From Candidatus Intricatilinea gracilis (GTDB taxonomy: Bacteria; Pseudomonadota; Gammaproteobacteria; Burkholderiales; Burkholderiaceae_C), in the NCBI GenBank assembly GCA_016702605.1, contig JADJDQ010000021.1:62001-126000 (forward strand): DNA of 64,000 nucleotides, given 5' to 3'. Below, piece after piece: positions 9,706-18,390 of this stretch (position 1 is its first letter; every line of letters starts with the position of its first letter). The translations under genes were made by a program, and so were the position numbers. The notes beneath the pieces are model-generated. The model was not told the DNA's origin. It saw nothing but the letters and a program-made list of their open reading frames with translations, and made no database searches.

Positions 9706-9939
9706 TCAGCCGCGGCTGGCTCGGCGCAGCGACTCGCGCACCACCACCGCCTCGGCGGCGTCGAGTGCGCCGTGGTCACCGGCCCACGAAGCACATTGCA
9801 GTTCGAGCTGGCGCAACGCCCCTTCGGGTCGCAGTCGGGTGTTTTGCCAGACCAGCAGCTCCACGGCGCAAGCCCGCAGGTGGTCGCGTGCGAACTCCTC
9901 GCACTCCTTCTTGGACACGGCCAGTTCGGGCATGGTCAT
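9706..9939 (-). CDS. Small hypothetical protein
   Basis: A 77-residue frame beginning MTMPELAVSKKECEEFARDH when read from the ATG at 9939. A longer version from about 9981 or 10068 is possible. It looks helical, with a charged start and a leucine-rich middle (HLRACAVELLVWQNTRL), and has no signal peptide or known motif. It sits between the aldolase and the tRNA-Phe terminator, and no strong ribosome-binding site is visible. Codon use looks like that of the neighbours, which favours a real gene over chance, but I do not recognise the family. Confidence 0.4.
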   Translation of the reverse strand: MTMPELAVSKKECEEFARDHLRACAVELLVWQNTRLRPEGALRQLELQCASWAGDHGALDAAEAVVVRESLRRASRG

Positions 9940-10194
9940 CTCGGTGGTGACGGTTGAGGGCGAAGGCGCATGAAACCGCATCTGCCAAGGCCGCGATGCA
10001 GGCTTGCAGCCGAGGTCATCGATGAACAGTGTGACGCCAGAGCGGCTGCACCAACGGTCGAGAAGCACCAGCTTTCGGGCGTTTCAAGCGTCTGGTTTCA
10101 ATGGGTGTCCGGACACCTGAGGCCAGCCGAGCGGCATCAAGCAGGTGACGTCCGGCCTCGCGTCGTCGACATGTGTCGCCACGGTGCCCCAAAA

Positions 10195-10226
10195 CAAAAA
10201 CGCCCGATGGTGATCGGGCGTTTTTG
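10195..10226. terminator. Bidirectional intrinsic terminator beyond tRNA-Phe
   Basis: A perfect 8-bp stem CGCCCGAT-GGTG-ATCGGGCG at 10201-10220 is flanked by five A residues on the left and five T residues on the right, so it has a U-tract on both strands. On the minus strand it lies 13 bases after the tRNA 3' end and should end that transcript. Confidence 0.85.
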
Positions 10227-10238
10227 CGACTGTTGTCT

Positions 10239-10314
10239 TGGTGGCCTGGGGCGGAATCGAACCACCGACACGCGGATTTTCAATCCGCTGCTCTACCAAC
10301 TGAGCTACCAGGCC
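10239..10314 (-). tRNA. tRNA-Phe (anticodon GAA), CCA encoded
   Basis: Seventy-six bases on the minus strand fold into a full cloverleaf. The acceptor stem GGCCTGG pairs with CCAGGCC, the D-loop is AGCTCAGTTGGTAGAGC, the anticodon stem GCGGA/TCCGC encloses the loop TTGAAAA (anticodon GAA), the T arm GTCGGTGGTTCGATTCC is normal, and the 3' end carries discriminator A plus an encoded CCA. Confidence 0.97.
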
Positions 10315-10330
10315 TTGTGCGAGGAGCGGG

Positions 10331-10336
10331 ACTATA
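10331..10336 (-). promoter_or_regulatory. Probable -10 element of the tRNA-Phe promoter
   Basis: On the minus strand TATAGT lies 16 bases before the mature tRNA 5' end, which would place transcription start a few bases before the tRNA. A recognisable -35 hexamer is not clear. GC-rich bases between -10 and start fit a stable-RNA discriminator. Confidence 0.55.
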
Positions 10337-10366
10337 CCATCGAAAAACAGGTCCCTGGAAGTGGGT

Positions 10367-10392
10367 GCAAGTGACTCGAAGAGTTCACTTGC
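10367..10392 (-). terminator. Stable hairpin after the response-regulator gene
   Basis: On the minus strand GCAAGTG pairs with CACTTGC, and an inner ACTC pairs with GAGT with one bulged A, giving an 11-bp stem and a three-base loop. It begins 21 bases after the response-regulator stop. The T-run that follows is about 15 bases further on, so it is a weak intrinsic terminator or a 3'-end stabiliser. Confidence 0.5.
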
Positions 10393-10413
10393 TTCGGCCT
10401 GGATTGCCAGGGG

Positions 10414-11136
10414 TCAGATGCCGTTGCGTTTGTTGCGACTGAGGTCGACGCCCAGCTGCTTGAGCTTGCGGTACAGGTGAGTGCGTTCGAGCCCGGTACG
10501 TTCGGCCACTCGGGTCATGCTGCCGTTCTCGCGTGCGAGGTGGAACTCGAAGTAGGCCTTCTCGAAGGCATCGCGTGCCTCACGCAAGGGGCGGTCCAGT
10601 CCGAAACTTTGTTCGGCTCGCGGCTGGCCACCGACATTCATCGCGTCGATGAGCGGCGCCGGGGTGGGGCTGGGGCTGATCGGCTCGAAGCTGCCGTAGT
10701 CGCGGTCGATGCGTGGCGGCGGCACCTGCGGCAATGGAGGCAGGCTGGCCGGCACGGCCGGCGGCCGCGGTGCTGGTTTGGCCAGGCCCTGCTCGACCGC
10801 CCGCAGCAGCTTTTGCAGCGTGATGGGTTTTTCGAGGAAGGCCTGAGCGCCGAACTTGGTGGCTTCGACGGCGGTATCGATGGTGCCGTGGCCTGACATC
10901 ATGATCACCGGCATGTTGAGCTGGCCGCTGGCGCTCCACTCCTTGAGCAAGGTGATGCCGTCGACATCGGGCATCCAGATATCGAGCAAGACCAGGTCGG
11001 GTCGCAGTCGATCTCTGGCGGCGCGGGCGTGGCTGGCGTTTTCGGCCAGCTCCACGGTATGGCCCTCATCACTCAGGATTTCCTGCAGGAGGGCACGGAT
11101 GCCCATTTCATCGTCGACGACAAGGATGGTGGCCAT
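10414..11136 (-). CDS. NtrX-like response regulator lacking the AAA+ domain (receiver plus Fis-type HTH)
   Basis: A 240-residue two-component response regulator. The receiver domain (1-120) has the acidic pair D8/D9, the phosphorylated aspartate D52 in LVLLDIWMPD, and the conserved lysine K103 in LEKP. A proline-rich linker (about 122-165) joins it to a C-terminal Fis-family helix-turn-helix (about 195-240; MTRVAERTGLERTHLYRKLKQLG). The closest pattern is NtrX, but the sigma-54-activating ATPase module is missing, so it should act as a simple DNA-binding regulator. It starts 7 bases after the stop of the NtrY-like kinase gene, its evident partner. A hairpin at 10367-10392 follows. Confidence 0.9.
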   Translation of the reverse strand: MATILVVDDEMGIRALLQEILSDEGHTVELAENASHARAARDRLRPDLVLLDIWMPDVDGITLLKEWSASGQLNMPVIMMSGHGTIDTAVEATKFGAQAFLEKPITLQKLLRAVEQGLAKPAPRPPAVPASLPPLPQVPPPRIDRDYGSFEPISPSPTPAPLIDAMNVGGQPRAEQSFGLDRPLREARDAFEKAYFEFHLARENGSMTRVAERTGLERTHLYRKLKQLGVDLSRNKRNGI

Positions 11137-11143
11137 GTATGGT

Positions 11144-13471
11144 TCAGACTGCGCTCACGGTGGGGGGCGGCACGCCGCGTGACGACGACCTGTCGGCAGC
11201 GGGCTCGGCTCGGGGCACCCAGCGGGAAAATGATATCGAAACTTGCGCACCGCTCCGCTGATCTGCGTTCGAGTTTGCGGCAGCCGAGGCGGGCATATCT
11301 TGCAGATTGCGCACTTGCACGCGTGCGCCGTGCTCCTCGACGATTTTCTTGACCACCGCCAAGCCCAGCCCGGTGCCCCGGGTTTTGGTGGTGACATAAG
11401 GTTCGAAGGCGCGTTGCAGCACCTTGTCCGAGAAGCCCGGGCCGTTGTCGGTGACCCGCAGGCGCACAGCCGCCGCACCATGGTCGTCGTTCTTCAGCAA
11501 CTGGGTCTGCACCGTCACCAGACCGTTGTCACGTTCGGCGGTCGCGTCCAGTGCGTTTTGCACCAGGTTGTGGATGACCTGACGCAACTGGCTGGCATCA
11601 CCTTCGATGCGTGGCAGCTCGGTGTCGAGTTCGCAGCGCAGCCGGTCGGCCTCCTGGGCGCTGGCGTACAAGGTGAGTACTTCGCCGATCAGGCTGTTCA
11701 GGTCGAGCGGTTCGAGCTTGGCCGAGGGCAGGCGCGAGTAGTCGCGGAACTCGTTGACCAGCTGCTTCATCGCCTGCACCTGGTTGACGATGGTGGCCAC
11801 CGACCTGGCCAGCATCTGCTGGTCGGCACCTTCGAGCTTGGCGGTGAGTTTGTGTTGCAGGCGTTCGGCCGAGAGCTGGATGGGTGTGAGCGGGTTCTTG
11901 ATCTCGTGTGCCAGGCGCCGGGCCACTTCGGCCCAGGCCACGCTGCGTTGGGCCGACACGATGTCGCTGATGTCGTCGATCACCATCAGTCGTTTGTCGG
12001 CCGGCAGCGCGGCACCGCGCACCAGCAGCGTGAGGCTGGCATGGTCGGGTTCGCTGAGCAGTTCGAACGAGTCCTGCCAGCGTTCGGGTTCACCGTAGCT
12101 GTTGGCCTCGGCCTGGATGCGGCGTTGCTCGATCTGTTCGGCAAAACCGGCCAGTGCCGGTATGTTGGACAAAGGCTGACCCAACCAGTCGTACAGCGGC
12201 GCACGCAGGATGCGTGTGGCACCGGGGTTGACGCTGTCGATGCGGCCTTGGGCGTCGAACACGATCACACCGGCAGTGAGGTTGTCCAGGATGGTCTGCA
12301 GTTCGGCCTTGGCATGTTCGGCTGCACCCAGGCTGTGCTGCGCCAGGCCACGTGCGTCGGCGAGCTGCTGGGTCATGTCGGCGAACGACTTGGTCAGGCC
12401 GCCGAGTTCGTCGCGCGAGGCAAAGATCTCGGTCGGGCGCAGATCGCCGCGTGCCACCTGGCGCACACCGTCGGCCAGTACCACCAGCGGCCTTGCCAGC
12501 TGCTGTCCCAGTGCCGCGGCCAGCAGGAACGCAATGAACACGGCCAGGATCAGGGTCAGGGTGAGTGTGCCCACGTACATGCGCCGCAGCCCCTCGCGCC
12601 CCAGCGCACGCTGCTGGTATTCGCCGTAGGCCGCCTGCACCGCCAGCGCGTTGGCGGCCAGTTCGGGGGGGATGAGCTGGATCACCTGCAAGAACAGCTC
12701 GTCGTTGCCCAGGCTGATGCTGGCCGACGGTATCCACGCCAGCGCCCGGATACGCGCGCGCACCGGCCGGGCACGGTTGCTGCCGTCGTCGTCGAGCCCT
12801 TCGAGCAGGGCCACCACGTGCGCCGCACGCGCCTGGCGCATCATGGCCGTGGTCGGGCGTTCGGCCGGCACAGGGGCGTCGAAGCTGCCGGTGTTGCTGC
12901 CTGCCGAGGCCAGGGTCTGGCCGTTGGGGGCCAGCAAGGTCACGCTCTGGGCCGAGAGTTGCTCGCGCAGGCGTTCGAGCGCGAGCACCTGCAGGCGCTC
13001 GGGTGAATCGGTCGAGCGATCTGCCGCCACCCTGACCTTGCCGGCCAGCTCGTTGACCAGGATCTGAAGTGTGCCGCGGCCCAGGTTGAGGCCGGCTTCC
13101 AGTGCACCTTCGACCTTCACGTCGAACCAGCTTTCGATGCTGCGCGACACGAACTGGTAGGACACGCCGTAGATCAGCGCCCCCGGCAACACACCCACCA
13201 GCGCGAAGATGGCGGCCAGTTTCAGCAACAGCCGGCTGCCGAACTTGCCGCGCCTGGTGCGCACCACCAGGCGCGCCACAGCCAGCAAGATCACCAGACC
13301 CAGTGCCGTGGCCACACCGATGTTGACCCACAGCAGCCACACGTAGTGGCGCTCGTACAACGCTCGGTTGTTGGTGGTGATGGTGAGCAGGAACACCAGC
13401 ACCAGCGCCGCGGCGGCGATGGCGCAGCCGGCGATCAGCAGCGTCAGGCTGACCGAGCGGCGACTCATCAT
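11144..13471 (-). CDS. NtrY-like membrane sensor histidine kinase
   Basis: A 775-residue inner-membrane kinase. Hydrophobic segments lie near residues 8-30, 44-66 and 83-105, followed by an extracytoplasmic region and a further membrane segment near 305-327. Then come HAMP (LVVLADGVRQVARGDL), a PAS domain (GVIVFDAQGRIDSVN), the HisKA box with the phospho-accepting histidine in RRLAHEIKNPLTPIQ, and an HATPase with N-box HNLVQNALDAT and G-boxes DNGPGFS and TRGTGLGLAVV. It should autophosphorylate and pass phosphate to the regulator encoded 7 bases downstream. The order rsmB-DUF4390-kinase-regulator is a known Burkholderiales arrangement (from memory). The signal is unknown; NtrY relatives have been tied to nitrogen and redox state. 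Confidence 0.92.
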   Translation of the reverse strand: MMSRRSVSLTLLIAGCAIAAAALVLVFLLTITTNNRALYERHYVWLLWVNIGVATALGLVILLAVARLVVRTRRGKFGSRLLLKLAAIFALVGVLPGALIYGVSYQFVSRSIESWFDVKVEGALEAGLNLGRGTLQILVNELAGKVRVAADRSTDSPERLQVLALERLREQLSAQSVTLLAPNGQTLASAGSNTGSFDAPVPAERPTTAMMRQARAAHVVALLEGLDDDGSNRARPVRARIRALAWIPSASISLGNDELFLQVIQLIPPELAANALAVQAAYGEYQQRALGREGLRRMYVGTLTLTLILAVFIAFLLAAALGQQLARPLVVLADGVRQVARGDLRPTEIFASRDELGGLTKSFADMTQQLADARGLAQHSLGAAEHAKAELQTILDNLTAGVIVFDAQGRIDSVNPGATRILRAPLYDWLGQPLSNIPALAGFAEQIEQRRIQAEANSYGEPERWQDSFELLSEPDHASLTLLVRGAALPADKRLMVIDDISDIVSAQRSVAWAEVARRLAHEIKNPLTPIQLSAERLQHKLTAKLEGADQQMLARSVATIVNQVQAMKQLVNEFRDYSRLPSAKLEPLDLNSLIGEVLTLYASAQEADRLRCELDTELPRIEGDASQLRQVIHNLVQNALDATAERDNGLVTVQTQLLKNDDHGAAAVRLRVTDNGPGFSDKVLQRAFEPYVTTKTRGTGLGLAVVKKIVEEHGARVQVRNLQDMPASAAANSNADQRSGAQVSISFSRWVPRAEPAADRSSSRGVPPPTVSAV

Positions 13472-13517
13472 GGCGTCGACCTCGAGCCGCTGGCGCCTGC
13501 TTGTGGCGGGATGGTGT

Positions 13518-14135
13518 TCACTCGCGGCGCGGCGCTGGTTCGGGGGGAAGGACGAAGCTGTGGTCGACCTGCAGGTTCCACTCGGGCTGCGAGCCGATGC
13601 CGATCTGCATGGGCCGCGGCAGTTGGGAGGCGTCGAGCCGGTAGCTGAACTCGATGTAGTAGTGGGCGTCGTCGTCCGGCGCCAGCGGGTCGGCGATGCG
13701 CCAGCGGCTGGCGCGCTGCAGCGAACGCAGGGCGTCGTTCAGGCTGGTGAAACTCTGCGACAGGCCGCCCTGGCTGACCCGGTAGCTGAACGTGAGCGCC
13801 TGGTAACTCAGCCGCCAGCTGCGTGTCACCTGGCCGACCCGCTGGTCGCGCCAGTACCAGCGCCCGCGCAACAGGCGCGCGTCGGCGACGAAATGCAGCG
13901 CCACACCTTTTTGCAGTGCGTCGAGCACGGGCGCGGGCAGGTCGAAGCGCGTCTCGAAGTTCAGCAGCACACCCTGATCGGCGCGTTCTGCGGTCAGGCG
14001 GGTGAGTTCGAGGGCCACTGCCGGGCGCGCGCCCAGCCCGAACAACAGGGCCAGGACGACGGCGAACCAGGGCAGCAGCAGGGCGGGGGTCTTGGATCGC
14101 ACGGTCCGGTGGCGGGCGGCGGTCGCGGTTGGCAA
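13518..14135 (-). CDS. Exported DUF4390 protein
   Basis: A 205-residue protein with an N-terminal signal or anchor (hydrophobic run 17-41, ending ARPAVA) followed by a beta-rich domain of the DUF4390 type (ELTRLTAERADQGVLLNFE, RWYWRDQRVGQVTRSWRLSY, ALTFSYRVSQG, YYIEFSYRLDASQLPRPMQI). The role is not known. It sits 7 bases after rsmB and 46 bases before the kinase gene, so it is probably cotranscribed with the two-component system and may work at the cell envelope beside the sensor; that link is inference. Confidence 0.85.
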   Translation of the reverse strand: MPTATAARHRTVRSKTPALLLPWFAVVLALLFGLGARPAVALELTRLTAERADQGVLLNFETRFDLPAPVLDALQKGVALHFVADARLLRGRWYWRDQRVGQVTRSWRLSYQALTFSYRVSQGGLSQSFTSLNDALRSLQRASRWRIADPLAPDDDAHYYIEFSYRLDASQLPRPMQIGIGSQPEWNLQVDHSFVLPPEPAPRRE

Positions 14136-14142
14136 CCGGGTT

Positions 14143-15630
14143 TCACAAACGTTTGTCTAGCCGGGCGTAGAAAAAACCATCACCCGGATCGGCATCATTG
14201 TCCGCGAGCGGCAGCACATGCCCCGGCGCGGGGCGCGAGATCGCGTCCGTGGTGCGTTGCAAAAACGCTTCAAGCTGCTGCTGACCTTCAGCTGAAAAAA
14301 TCGAGCAGGTGGCGTAGACCAGCCGGCCGCCGGGCGCCAGCAATGGCCACAAGGCATCGAGCAGGCGGGCCTGCGTGGCGGCAAGTGCGCTGATGTCGCT
14401 GGCGCGGCGCAGCCAGCGGATGTCCGGATGGCGCCGCACGATGCCCGAGGCGCTGCACGGTGCGTCGAGCAAGATGGCGTCGAACGGGCGGCCGTCCCAC
14501 CAGTCGGCGGGCCGACCGGCGTCGCCCTGCTGCAGCCGCGCGCGCAGGCCCAACCGATCCAGCGTGGCGCGTGCCAGGTCGAGGCGACGTGCGTCGCTGT
14601 CGATGGCCAGCACATCGAGATCGGCCAGTTCGAGCAGATGCGCTGTCTTGCCACCTGGTGCGGCGCAGGCGTCGAGCACGTGGGCGCCGGGCTCGAGTGC
14701 ATCGGCGCCGTGGCCCAGCAACAGTGGCGCCGCGAGTTGGGCGTTGCTGTCCTGCACCGAGACGCGGCCGGTGTCGAAGCCCGGCAGGGCAGACACCGGC
14801 ACGGCGCGGGCGAGCACCAGGGCAAACGCGAGCGGGGTGAACTCGTCGCCAGTGCCGGGCGCAGGTGGCCAGCGCAGCGCGAGGGGCCGGGCCACGATGC
14901 CCACCTCTGCCAGTTCGGCGAGGTAGTCCGCCACGGTGGTCTGACGGCTGTTGACTCGCAGCACCATGGGGGCTTGCTGATTGGCGCTGGCCAGCAGCGC
15001 TTGCCAGTGCAACGGCCAGTCGCGCCGCAGCGCGGTGATCCACCAACGTGGGTGCTGGTGGCGCACCACCAGGTCGTCGTGTGTCCAGGCGTCGACCAGC
15101 GCGTCGCGCTCACGCAGGAAGCGCCGCAATACCCCATTGATGAAACGCGTGGCGTGTTCACTTTCGCGCCGAGCCGCGGTGACGGCCTGGTCGACGACGG
15201 TGTGCGCCTCGTACGGCGCACCCGCACCGGGCCAGAGCAAGGCCAGTGCGACCAGCAGCAGCCCTTCGATGGCCGGGGCCGGCTGACGCGGCACCAGCGC
15301 CAAACGTGCTGCTTCGGCGCCGCCCAGCCAGCGCAGGGCGTGGAAAGCCAGTGCCTGGCTGCCGGGCCGAGCGTCGGGCGGCAGGTCGGCGATCAGGTCG
15401 TTGAGTGAATGGCCGGCGCGTACACCCATCACGCAATGTGCGGCATGGCCGAGCAGGCGTTCGAGCGGCAGGGCCAGACGCGGCGCGCCCTGGCCGGCGT
15501 GGCCGGCAGCGCCCGAGTCGCCAGGTTGGGCCTGATCGTGGGTCGCGGGGTGAGGCCTGTGACTGCTGGTCGATGCCGTGCGGGATGCGCCGGCCCGTGT
15601 AGCGCCGCTGGAGGAGGAGTGCTGTTTCAC
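14143..15630 (-). CDS. rsmB: 16S rRNA (cytosine-967-C5)-methyltransferase RsmB
   Basis: A 495-residue protein with an N-terminal NusB-like RNA-binding domain (about 55-190; AHCVMGVRAGHSLNDL, ATRFINGVLRRFLRERD) and a C-terminal SAM-dependent Rossmann methyltransferase. The SAM loop is DACAAPGGKTAHL (near 313), the motif IV cysteine lies in LDAPCSASG (near 388), and the nucleophilic motif VI cysteine in YATCSIF (near 440). It methylates C967 of 16S rRNA. The first 45 residues are serine/threonine/proline-rich, longer than E. coli RsmB (429 residues), so a later start is possible. It leads a tight minus-strand block with the DUF4390 and two-component genes. Confidence 0.93.
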   Translation of the reverse strand: MKQHSSSSGATRAGASRTASTSSHRPHPATHDQAQPGDSGAAGHAGQGAPRLALPLERLLGHAAHCVMGVRAGHSLNDLIADLPPDARPGSQALAFHALRWLGGAEAARLALVPRQPAPAIEGLLLVALALLWPGAGAPYEAHTVVDQAVTAARRESEHATRFINGVLRRFLRERDALVDAWTHDDLVVRHQHPRWWITALRRDWPLHWQALLASANQQAPMVLRVNSRQTTVADYLAELAEVGIVARPLALRWPPAPGTGDEFTPLAFALVLARAVPVSALPGFDTGRVSVQDSNAQLAAPLLLGHGADALEPGAHVLDACAAPGGKTAHLLELADLDVLAIDSDARRLDLARATLDRLGLRARLQQGDAGRPADWWDGRPFDAILLDAPCSASGIVRRHPDIRWLRRASDISALAATQARLLDALWPLLAPGGRLVYATCSIFSAEGQQQLEAFLQRTTDAISRPAPGHVLPLADNDADPGDGFFYARLDKRL

Positions 15631-15716
15631 GCCCGCAGTCTAGAGCCCGCGCCGGGACGTGGTGGAGGGACGGGCTCGGTGTCGGGGCCGCGGCCGCGGC
15701 TGGGACTGGGACTGGT

Positions 15717-15753
<37 letters not shown>

Positions 15754-15789
15754 CAGTCCGGAGGTCAGGCAGGACAGGCAGGCATGGCC

Positions 15790-15817
15790 GGGCCGGGCCG
15801 GGCCGGGCCGGGCCGGG
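15790..15817. repeat. Pentanucleotide tandem repeat (GGGCC)x5 with G-quadruplex pattern
   Basis: Five perfect copies of GGGCC at 15790-15814 plus a final GGG give six runs of three G separated by CC on the plus strand, which fits the classical G-quadruplex pattern. It lies 10 bases beyond the stop of the 15827-16966 gene and could act as a pause or end signal for its minus-strand transcript. Confidence 0.9.
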
Positions 15818-15826
15818 ACTTTGGGC

Positions 15827-16966
15827 TCAGAACACCGCGGGCGCCTGCGGGTGTTCGACGAACATACGTGCCAGTTCGGGGGGCAGCGGGGCGTCGATCA
15901 TGCGGCAGGCCAATCTCAGGGCGTGCAGGCCGGCCATGTCGGGCACGCCGGGCGGCGGCGCAGATGCGGGCATGGACGGTGTTGCCGCCGTGGTCGACGC
16001 ACCTCCAGCCTCGTCGCTGCTGTGCATCGGCGTGGTGGCACCTGCGGCTCCTGGCGCTGATGGCGCCGCTGAGGCAATTGCGGATGGGGCTGCAGGTATC
16101 GCTGCCGAAGTGCCCGAGGCCACCGGCGTGGCCGGGCGCCGCCGCGCCAGGGCGAAGGCATAGGCGACCCAGGTGCGCGCCAGGATCGGGCGCTGCATCC
16201 ACGACAAGGCCTGCACCTCGGCCAGTGCGTGCACCAGCTGGTCGCTGTCGGGGGGGCGGCAGGCCGGCACGTCGTCACCCCACAACTCGCGCAAGACGCT
16301 GCGGTGCCAGGTGACCCCCAGGCTGCCGACCTTGGACTGCGGGTCGACCACGGGCACCATACGCGCCAGGTAGGCGGTCAGGCGGCTGGTGCCCAGGCGC
16401 GCGATTTCTGGCAGGGCGTTGGCGCCCGGGCGGTCGTTGCGTTCGGCCGCCCAGCGGGATTCGAGATCGGCCGGCGCCGTGGCCGGGCTGGCTTCGGCAC
16501 CGATGCCGGGTTCACCGTCGGCCAGGCACTGGCGCATGTACAGCCAGCGCAGGCGGTCGAGCGGGCCGACCCTGCCGTCGGCACACATCAGCCGGCGCGC
16601 CGCGCGCAGCAGGGCGACACGTTCGGACTGCGGCGCACGTTTGCTGTCGTTGAGCACACGTTCGAAGGCCGATGGCTGAGCCGCCGGGCTCAGGCAACGC
16701 ACCAGCGACAGGGCTGTGTCGGCCAGCATGACACCCTGGCATTCCTCGCCCCAGGCCTGTTCCTCGCGCGGGCTGTCGGGCGTGAGCAGCAGCGCCAGCA
16801 TCACGGCACGGCGTTCGCCCGGGCCTTGCATGCGGTCGAGCTGGGTCCACGCCTGCAGCTCGGCGTCACTGGCGGCCAAAGCCAGCGCGGGTTCACCCAG
16901 CACGGGTGACATGGCGCCCGGCGCTGCCGCGTTGTGATCGGCTTCCAGCGTGGCAGGTGGTGACAT
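15827..16966 (-). CDS. Hypothetical protein next to LemA gene
   Basis: A 379-residue frame with normal high-GC codon bias. The N-terminal half is helical and acidic/leucine-rich (RRAVMLALLLTPDS; LLRAARRLMCADGRVGPLDRL), the latter resembling TerB-like or tellurite-resistance-type helical domains. The central part contains a long Ala/Pro/Thr linker (about 285-345), and the protein ends with PELARMFVEHPQAPAVF. It has no signal peptide, membrane segment or HEXXH zinc-protease motif. LemA-family genes are usually followed by an M48 peptidase, some with a similar helical C-terminal region. This one follows the LemA gene by 84 bases and could be the remnant or stand-in for that C-terminal part, but that rests on remembered resemblance only. 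Confidence 0.6.
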   Translation of the reverse strand: MSPPATLEADHNAAAPGAMSPVLGEPALALAASDAELQAWTQLDRMQGPGERRAVMLALLLTPDSPREEQAWGEECQGVMLADTALSLVRCLSPAAQPSAFERVLNDSKRAPQSERVALLRAARRLMCADGRVGPLDRLRWLYMRQCLADGEPGIGAEASPATAPADLESRWAAERNDRPGANALPEIARLGTSRLTAYLARMVPVVDPQSKVGSLGVTWHRSVLRELWGDDVPACRPPDSDQLVHALAEVQALSWMQRPILARTWVAYAFALARRRPATPVASGTSAAIPAAPSAIASAAPSAPGAAGATTPMHSSDEAGGASTTAATPSMPASAPPPGVPDMAGLHALRLACRMIDAPLPPELARMFVEHPQAPAVF

Positions 16967-17050
16967 GGGGGCCTCTCTGAAACAGCACAGCTGGCCGGTC
17001 GTGGTGTCAGGTGCGCGTTGCGGTGCACCAGGTTCGCGCGCAAGTGTCGG

Positions 17051-17650
17051 TCATCGGCGCTTGTCGGTCACGCCGCGTGGCACGCTGGGCAGCAGTGCAG
17101 CCGGCGCAAACCGGAACAAGGCGGCGACCAGGGCGGTCGGGATCAGCCGCACCGCGTCGTTGTAGTCACTCGCTGCCATGTTGTAGGTCATACGAGCGAA
17201 CTCGGTCTGCGCCAGCACATCGTCTAGCCGCCCGAGCTGGGTGACCACGGGGTGCAGATGTTCGGGGTCGGAGTGGGTGTCGGCGTAACCGACGTGTTCG
17301 CGCAGTGCGGCACACAGCTCGGCCAGCGCCAGGCCGAAGGCATGGTCACTGATGCCGAACCGGGCCATCTGGTCATGCCCGACCGGTCGGGCCTTGGCCG
17401 CATCGAGTGCGGCCGCGGCCTCCTGTTCGGCCTGGGTGGCGGCCTCGATCTGGGGCGAATCGGGGGGCAGCACCTCGAGCGACAAGGTCAACACGGCGGC
17501 AACTACCTGAGTGCGCTCATGCGCCTGATGGGCGAAGGCGCCGAAGGCGGTGCTGATGGTGTTGCGCATCCTCACCAGGCGGTTGTAGGCGCCCAGCATC
17601 CACAGGCCCAGCACGACAAGTGCGGTCAACGTTGCGATCTTGTAGTTCAA
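17051..17650 (-). CDS. LemA family membrane-anchored protein
   Basis: A 199-residue protein when started at a TTG at 17650, whose last bases overlap the queC stop (TTGA). That start places a single membrane segment (residues about 5-22; ATLTALVVLGLWMLGAY) at the N-terminus, as in LemA proteins, directly followed by the family signature YNRLVRMRNTISTAFGAF. Long helices follow, and the C-terminal YNMAASDYNDAVRLIPTALVAALF matches the usual LemA YN...YN pattern. LemA proteins are four-helix-bundle membrane proteins of unclear role, often paired with M48 peptidases. Here the next gene is an unrecognised cytosolic-type protein. Coupled translation with queC is likely from the overlap. Confidence 0.85.
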   Translation of the reverse strand: MNYKIATLTALVVLGLWMLGAYNRLVRMRNTISTAFGAFAHQAHERTQVVAAVLTLSLEVLPPDSPQIEAATQAEQEAAAALDAAKARPVGHDQMARFGISDHAFGLALAELCAALREHVGYADTHSDPEHLHPVVTQLGRLDDVLAQTEFARMTYNMAASDYNDAVRLIPTALVAALFRFAPAALLPSVPRGVTDKRR

Positions 17651-18390
17651 GCCGCACCCTCGCCGCTGTGGCGCAGCCAGCTGGCGTGTCCCGACTTGCG
17701 CAGCAGGCACGCCGGGCAGCTGCCGCAACCACGGCCCCAGCTGTGCAGCGGCTCGCGTTCACCCAGATAACAGGTGTGGGTCAGGTCGACGATCAGCCGG
17801 TTCAGCGCCGCGCCGCCCAGCGCGTGGCTGAGCGCCCAGGTCTGCGCCTTGGTCAGGAACATCAGCGGTGTCTCGAGTGTGAGCGGCGTGGCCAGCCCCA
17901 GCGACAGCGCCACCTGCATGGCCTTGAGGGTGTTGTCGCGGCAATCGGGATAGCCCGAGTAGTCGGTCTCACACATGCCGCCCACCAGCACACTCGCTGC
18001 GCGCCGGTAGGCCAGCGCCGCGGCCACCGTCAGGAACAGCAGGTTGCGCCCCGGCACGAAGGTGTTGGGCAGGCCGTTGTCGTCCATCTGGATGGCGCGC
18101 TCTTCGGTCAGTGCGCTATTGCCGAGCTGGCCGACGATGCCCAGATCGAGCAGGTGATCGTCGCCCAGGCGTGCGGCCCAGTCAGGGTTGAGCCCCGCCA
18201 TGGCCTGGCGGATGGGCTCGCGGCAGCCCAGTTCGACACGGTGGCGCTGGCCGTAGTCGAAACCGACGGTCTCGACATGGGCGTAACGATCGAGTGCCCA
18301 GGCCAGGCAGGCGGTGGAGTCCTGCCCGCCCGAAAACAGCACCAGGGCGTGGCGGCTGTCGTGGGCGGGGTGGGTGGCAGCGGCTGTCAT
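17647..18390 (-). CDS. queC: 7-Cyano-7-deazaguanine synthase QueC
   Basis: A 247-residue ATP-dependent enzyme that converts 7-carboxy-7-deazaguanine and ammonia to preQ0, a step in making queuosine for tRNA. The PP-loop is LFSGGQDST (residues 18-26). Other QueC blocks are TVGFDYGQRH, FVPGRNLLFL and GGMCETDYSGYPDCR. The four zinc cysteines appear as C207 and C222, C225, C228 (HTCYLG; GCGSCPACLLR). Length is close to E. coli QueC (231). It overlaps the LemA gene by four bases. The other queuosine genes (queD, queE) are not in the window. Confidence 0.95.
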   Translation of the reverse strand: MTAAATHPAHDSRHALVLFSGGQDSTACLAWALDRYAHVETVGFDYGQRHRVELGCREPIRQAMAGLNPDWAARLGDDHLLDLGIVGQLGNSALTEERAIQMDDNGLPNTFVPGRNLLFLTVAAALAYRRAASVLVGGMCETDYSGYPDCRDNTLKAMQVALSLGLATPLTLETPLMFLTKAQTWALSHALGGAALNRLIVDLTHTCYLGEREPLHSWGRGCGSCPACLLRKSGHASWLRHSGEGAA

